DNA of 25,991 bases. Source: an uncultured Blautia sp. (GTDB lineage: Bacteria; Bacillota; Clostridia; Lachnospirales; Lachnospiraceae). Below the pieces are notes generated by a model. It worked only from the letters and a program-made list of their open reading frames with translations, was not told the DNA's origin and did no database searches. A program made the position numbers and the translations under genes. The stretch is from the NCBI GenBank assembly GCA_934424575.1, contig CAKRXU010000037.1, positions 1-25,991 on the forward strand, written 5' to 3'. Below are positions 23,962 through 25,991 of the stretch, one piece after another; the first letter of the stretch is position 1, and each line of letters starts with the position of its first letter.

Positions 23962-25225
23962 GATCAAAATCCCCCAGCATCTCCAGAAATGCTCCCAGTC
24001 TCGTGGAAGTCTGTCCTTCTCCGCCATGGCTTCTGTCACAGCCGTCTCCATCCAGGATCAACAGTGGGATCCCCGCTTCCTCAAAGCGTTTCTTGGCGAT
24101 CCTGGAACCTCCAAGGGTGTGCTTGCAGCCCCAGTGGTTAAACCAGACAACACCATCTGCTCCTGCCTGTTTTGCATGGCGGATCCCCGCGTCGATCCTG
24201 CGGGAAACTGGGCCGTTCAGGGCATGATATACAAGGCGCAATGCCATCTCCTCATAAGGATCCTCGGAATGCTTCGTGATGTCCGCCACTTGTGCAAGCT
24301 CACATCCTACGATCTGTGCCTCCTCTTTCAGAAGAAGTGCATCTTTCACGGCTTCTGACCAGAACGGGATCGTATGCATCCAGTAGATGTGTCTGCCTTT
24401 TTTTGCAGGGGCTTTGCTGACATCTTCAAGAAGTTTTTGTGTATAAAGTTCTTCTTCCTCTGTTCCAAGAAGAATGTTGTTTGTCATTCCGCTGTAAAGC
24501 GGAGAAACAAGATCTGAAGGTATATATTTATCTGCTCTTGCGCTCTGAAACTTATCATAATTCTGCAAGGTTCTCCGGCTTCTCGCAAGACGTTCCTTCA
24601 GTTTTGATTCATCAATCGTTCTGCCGGTCACTTTCTCAAGGAAAGGAACCAGCGCCCGAAGCTGTGTTGCTACATAAGACACATTTGCCGGTGTCTGTGC
24701 GGATGGTATATCAATAGAAAAGACCGGGATATCAAAAAATTCTGCCAGTCTGTGAAATGTGAGAAGATTTGCGTCACACGCCAGGTTCGTATAGACGATG
24801 CATTTCGGTTTCGGAAGAAGTCCCTTCTCTGCCGCTCCGATAAATGTCTTGTGGTAGCTGCAAAGCGTTTCTGAAATTCCGGAATCCTCTGCTCCCTGAA
24901 GAAAGGGCCTCTCTGCCTGTGATGCTGCAAGATAGCAGGAAAAACTTTCTACATTATATGGATACAGCCCTGCCTCCTGGATCAGTTCGCACGGGGTAAA
25001 CACGCTTACCATAACAGAACTCTCCGGATGTTTCAGCGGCTGTGTCATAACATTCATCATCATCTTGGCCAGATACTGATCTGATGGGTTCAGCCGTCCT
25101 TCCGGAAGCAATCGAAATTTCAGATTCTGCGCTTCCCATCCTGTCTTCAAAAGCCATCTCGCCCTCTCCGGTGACGTTTCACACCATTTCTCTATGTAAT
25201 TTCCAAATGTCTTCACTATCTCCAT
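23954..25225 (-). CDS. 2-hydroxyacyl-CoA dehydratase-family (HgdB-like) iron-sulfur protein
   Basis: This 423-aa protein belongs to the dehydratase D-component family. Visible cysteines are in FTPCELIQEAG, SFSCYLAAS, ETLCSYHK, TNLACDAN, FNHWGCKHTLGGSR and DGDGCDRS. The C-terminus closes with GQTSTRLGAFLEML, the family's usual ending. Such subunits hold [4Fe-4S] clusters and dehydrate 2-hydroxyacyl-CoA by a ketyl radical. Related double-cubane-cluster proteins reduce small molecules instead, and I cannot exclude that role. ATG 25225 has AAAGGCGG about 10 nt upstream; a longer frame to 25384 runs into the tRNA-Leu gene and is rejected. It overlaps the next gene by 8 nt and is the first gene of the operon, with a clear promoter. 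Confidence 0.88.
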   Translation of the reverse strand: MEIVKTFGNYIEKWCETSPERARWLLKTGWEAQNLKFRLLPEGRLNPSDQYLAKMMMNVMTQPLKHPESSVMVSVFTPCELIQEAGLYPYNVESFSCYLAASQAERPFLQGAEDSGISETLCSYHKTFIGAAEKGLLPKPKCIVYTNLACDANLLTFHRLAEFFDIPVFSIDIPSAQTPANVSYVATQLRALVPFLEKVTGRTIDESKLKERLARSRRTLQNYDKFQSARADKYIPSDLVSPLYSGMTNNILLGTEEEELYTQKLLEDVSKAPAKKGRHIYWMHTIPFWSEAVKDALLLKEEAQIVGCELAQVADITKHSEDPYEEMALRLVYHALNGPVSRRIDAGIRHAKQAGADGVVWFNHWGCKHTLGGSRIAKKRFEEAGIPLLILDGDGCDRSHGGEGQTSTRLGAFLEMLGDFDHE

Positions 25226-25252
25226 TTTGGTCTGACCGCCTTTCTTCCAAAC

Positions 25253-25281
25253 AGTATATAGCAAATTGCAGGTTCTGACAA
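25253..25281 (-). promoter_or_regulatory. Promoter of the dehydratase-like operon
   Basis: On the minus strand TTGTCA (25281-25276), a 17-nt spacer and TATACT (25258-25253) form a good sigma-A promoter. It lies just past the tRNA terminator and about 28 nt before the start codon. The leader is very short, leaving room for TetR control only around the promoter itself. Confidence 0.8.
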
Positions 25282-25299
25282 CTAAATTTTCCCAAAAAC

Positions 25300-25335
25300 A
25301 AAAAGCCCCAAACCCTCTGAAATAAAGGATTTGAG
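25300..25335 (-). terminator. Terminator of the tRNA cluster
   Basis: On the minus strand CTCAAATCC (25335-25327) pairs with GGGTTTGGG (25315-25307), with two G-U pairs. It is followed by GC and TTTTTG. It lies 14 nt after tRNA-Leu, which fits the end of the tRNA transcript. Confidence 0.8.
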
Positions 25336-25348
25336 ACTTCTTAAGTCG

Positions 25349-25434
25349 TGCCGCAGACCGGAATCGAACCGGTACGGGTATCACTACCCACGGGATTTTA
25401 AGTCCCGGGCGTCTGCCAGTTCCGCCACTGCGGC
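25349..25434 (-). tRNA. tRNA-Leu (anticodon TAA)
   Basis: This 86-nt gene has a seven-pair acceptor stem (GCCGCAG/CTGCGGC), discriminator A, anticodon TAA in GGGACTTAAAATCCC, a long variable arm and the T-arm GGTTCGATTCC. No CCA is encoded. It is the last tRNA of the array. Confidence 0.97.
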
Positions 25435-25445
25435 ATATTCAAAAA

Positions 25446-25518
25446 TGGGACCTATAGGGCTCGAACCTATGACCCTCTGCTTGTAAGGCAGATGCTCTCC
25501 CAGCTGAGCTAAGATCCC
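25446..25518 (-). tRNA. tRNA-Val (anticodon TAC)
   Basis: This 73-nt gene has acceptor stem GGGATCT/AGGTCCC with one G-U, anticodon TAC in CTGCCTTACAAGCAG, T-loop GGTTCGAGCC and discriminator A. No CCA is encoded. Confidence 0.97.
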
Positions 25519-25526
25519 TTAAAAAA

Positions 25527-25600
25527 CGACCCAGATGAGACTCGAACTCACGACCTCCGCCGTGACAGGGCGGCGCTCTAACCAACTGAGCCACTGGGCC
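25527..25600 (-). tRNA. tRNA-Asp (anticodon GTC)
   Basis: This 74-nt gene has acceptor stem GGCCCAG/CTGGGTC, discriminator G, anticodon GTC in CGCCCTGTCACGGCG and T-arm AGTTCGAGTCT. No CCA is encoded. Confidence 0.97.
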
Positions 25601-25612
25601 AAAAAACAACAA

Positions 25613-25686
25613 TGGACCTTCGGGGACTCGAACCCAGGACCGACCGGTTATGAGCCGGTTGCTCTAACCAACTGAGCTAAAGGTCC
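25613..25686 (-). tRNA. tRNA with CAT anticodon (elongator Met, or Ile2)
   Basis: This 74-nt gene has acceptor stem GGACCTT/AAGGTCC, anticodon CAT in ACCGGCTCATAACCGGT and discriminator A. It is not an initiator tRNA, because the first acceptor pair is a normal G-C and the three G-C pairs expected in an initiator anticodon stem are missing. Elongator Met and lysidine-modified Ile2 both carry CAT. The GGACCTTTAGCTCAG start would suit either, so I leave the choice open. Confidence 0.9.
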
Positions 25687-25690
25687 AAAA

Positions 25691-25763
25691 AGCCGATGAT
25701 CGGACTCGAACCGATAACCTGCTGATTACAAATCAGCTGCTCTGCCAATTGAGCCACATCGGC
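25691..25763 (-). tRNA. tRNA-Thr (anticodon TGT)
   Basis: This 73-nt gene has acceptor stem GCCGATG/CATCGGC, anticodon TGT in CTGATTTGTAATCAG, T-arm GGTTCGAGTCC and discriminator T. No CCA is encoded. Confidence 0.97.
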
Positions 25764-25836
25764 ATATAACTATATGATGTATTATACACCAAATGTCGTA
25801 ATCAAGTCATCCAAAAATCACAATTATTATTTTTAA

Positions 25837-25908
25837 TGACTCCAAGGGGATTTGAACCCCTGTTACCGCCGTGAAAGGGCGGTGTCTTAACCGCTTGACC
25901 ATGGAGCC
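25837..25908 (-). tRNA. tRNA-Glu (anticodon TTC)
   Basis: This 72-nt gene has acceptor stem GGCTCCA/TGGAGTC with one G-U, anticodon TTC in CGCCCTTTCACGGCG, T-arm GGTTCAAATCC and discriminator A. It is a substrate class for the MnmA enzyme encoded in the same window. A 73-nt AT-rich spacer separates it from tRNA-Thr. Confidence 0.97.
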
Positions 25909-25920
25909 AGGTATAAAAAA

Positions 25921-25991
25921 CTCCCCCTGTTGGACTCGAACCAACGACACTGCGGTTAACAGCCGCATGCTCTACCGACTGAGCTAAGGAG
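25921..25991 (-). tRNA. tRNA-Asn (anticodon GTT), 5' end cut by the window edge
   Basis: The gene has anticodon GTT in TGCGGCTGTTAACCGCA, T-arm GGTTCGAGTCC and 3' acceptor strand AGGGGGA with discriminator G. About two bases of the 5' acceptor strand are missing past the end of the window. Confidence 0.95.

Noticed and set aside
25226..25384. Longer N-terminus for the HgdB-like protein
   Set aside because: The extension crosses the promoter, a terminator and part of tRNA-Leu, and has no ribosome site at its start.

Overview
The window looks like chromosomal DNA of an anaerobic gut Firmicute, most likely a Lachnospiraceae-type Clostridia. The reasons are the AGGAGG-type ribosome sites, sigma-A promoters, a tRNA array without encoded CCA in the readable members, a GH94 phosphorylase beside a CUT1 sugar transporter, and a 2-hydroxyacyl-CoA-dehydratase-type protein with its activase. 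The genus cannot be fixed from sequence alone.

Layout. (1) 1-6.7 kb, minus strand: an M18 aminopeptidase, then a MacB-like export operon (ATPase, large adaptor, FtsX-type permease), a terminator, and a secreted very acidic repeat protein. (2) 7.0-8.7 kb: a predicted 'ABC class' ATPase of unknown role, followed by a hairpin-rich intergenic block. (3) 9.0-12.1 kb, minus strand: a metQ-metN-metI methionine importer. In front of it lie a strong promoter, a previously unlisted 45-codon ORF packed with Met and Cys codons, and an intrinsic terminator. I read this as a ribosome-mediated transcription attenuator, and it is the most interesting thing in the window. (4) 12.2-13.3 kb: mnmA (tRNA 2-thiouridylase), divergent from the met operon. 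(5) 13.3-20.6 kb: a beta-glucoside cluster. A probable cellobiose phosphorylase is divergent from a LacI regulator, a solute-binding protein and two CUT1 permeases, with operator-like sites and a MITE-like insertion in the divergent promoter region. (6) 20.7-21.7 kb: a protein of unknown function. (7) 21.75-25.2 kb, minus strand: a dehydratase-like subunit, a dehydratase-like/activase fusion and a TetR regulator. (8) 25.35 kb to the end, minus strand: seven tRNA genes (Asn, Glu, Thr, CAT-anticodon, Asp, Val, Leu in transcription order).

How the parts work together. Cellobiose or a related disaccharide would be bound by the extracytoplasmic protein, imported by the two permeases with an ATPase encoded elsewhere, and phosphorolysed to glucose 1-phosphate and glucose. 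The LacI protein would control both arms. Methionine import appears to be switched by translation of the Met/Cys-rich leader. The dehydratase-like operon carries its own ATP-dependent electron activator, but no CoA-transferase or dehydrogenase is nearby, so its substrate is open.

Several exported proteins here share two odd traits: binding proteins without a lipobox cysteine, and long D/E/S/T/A-rich tails.
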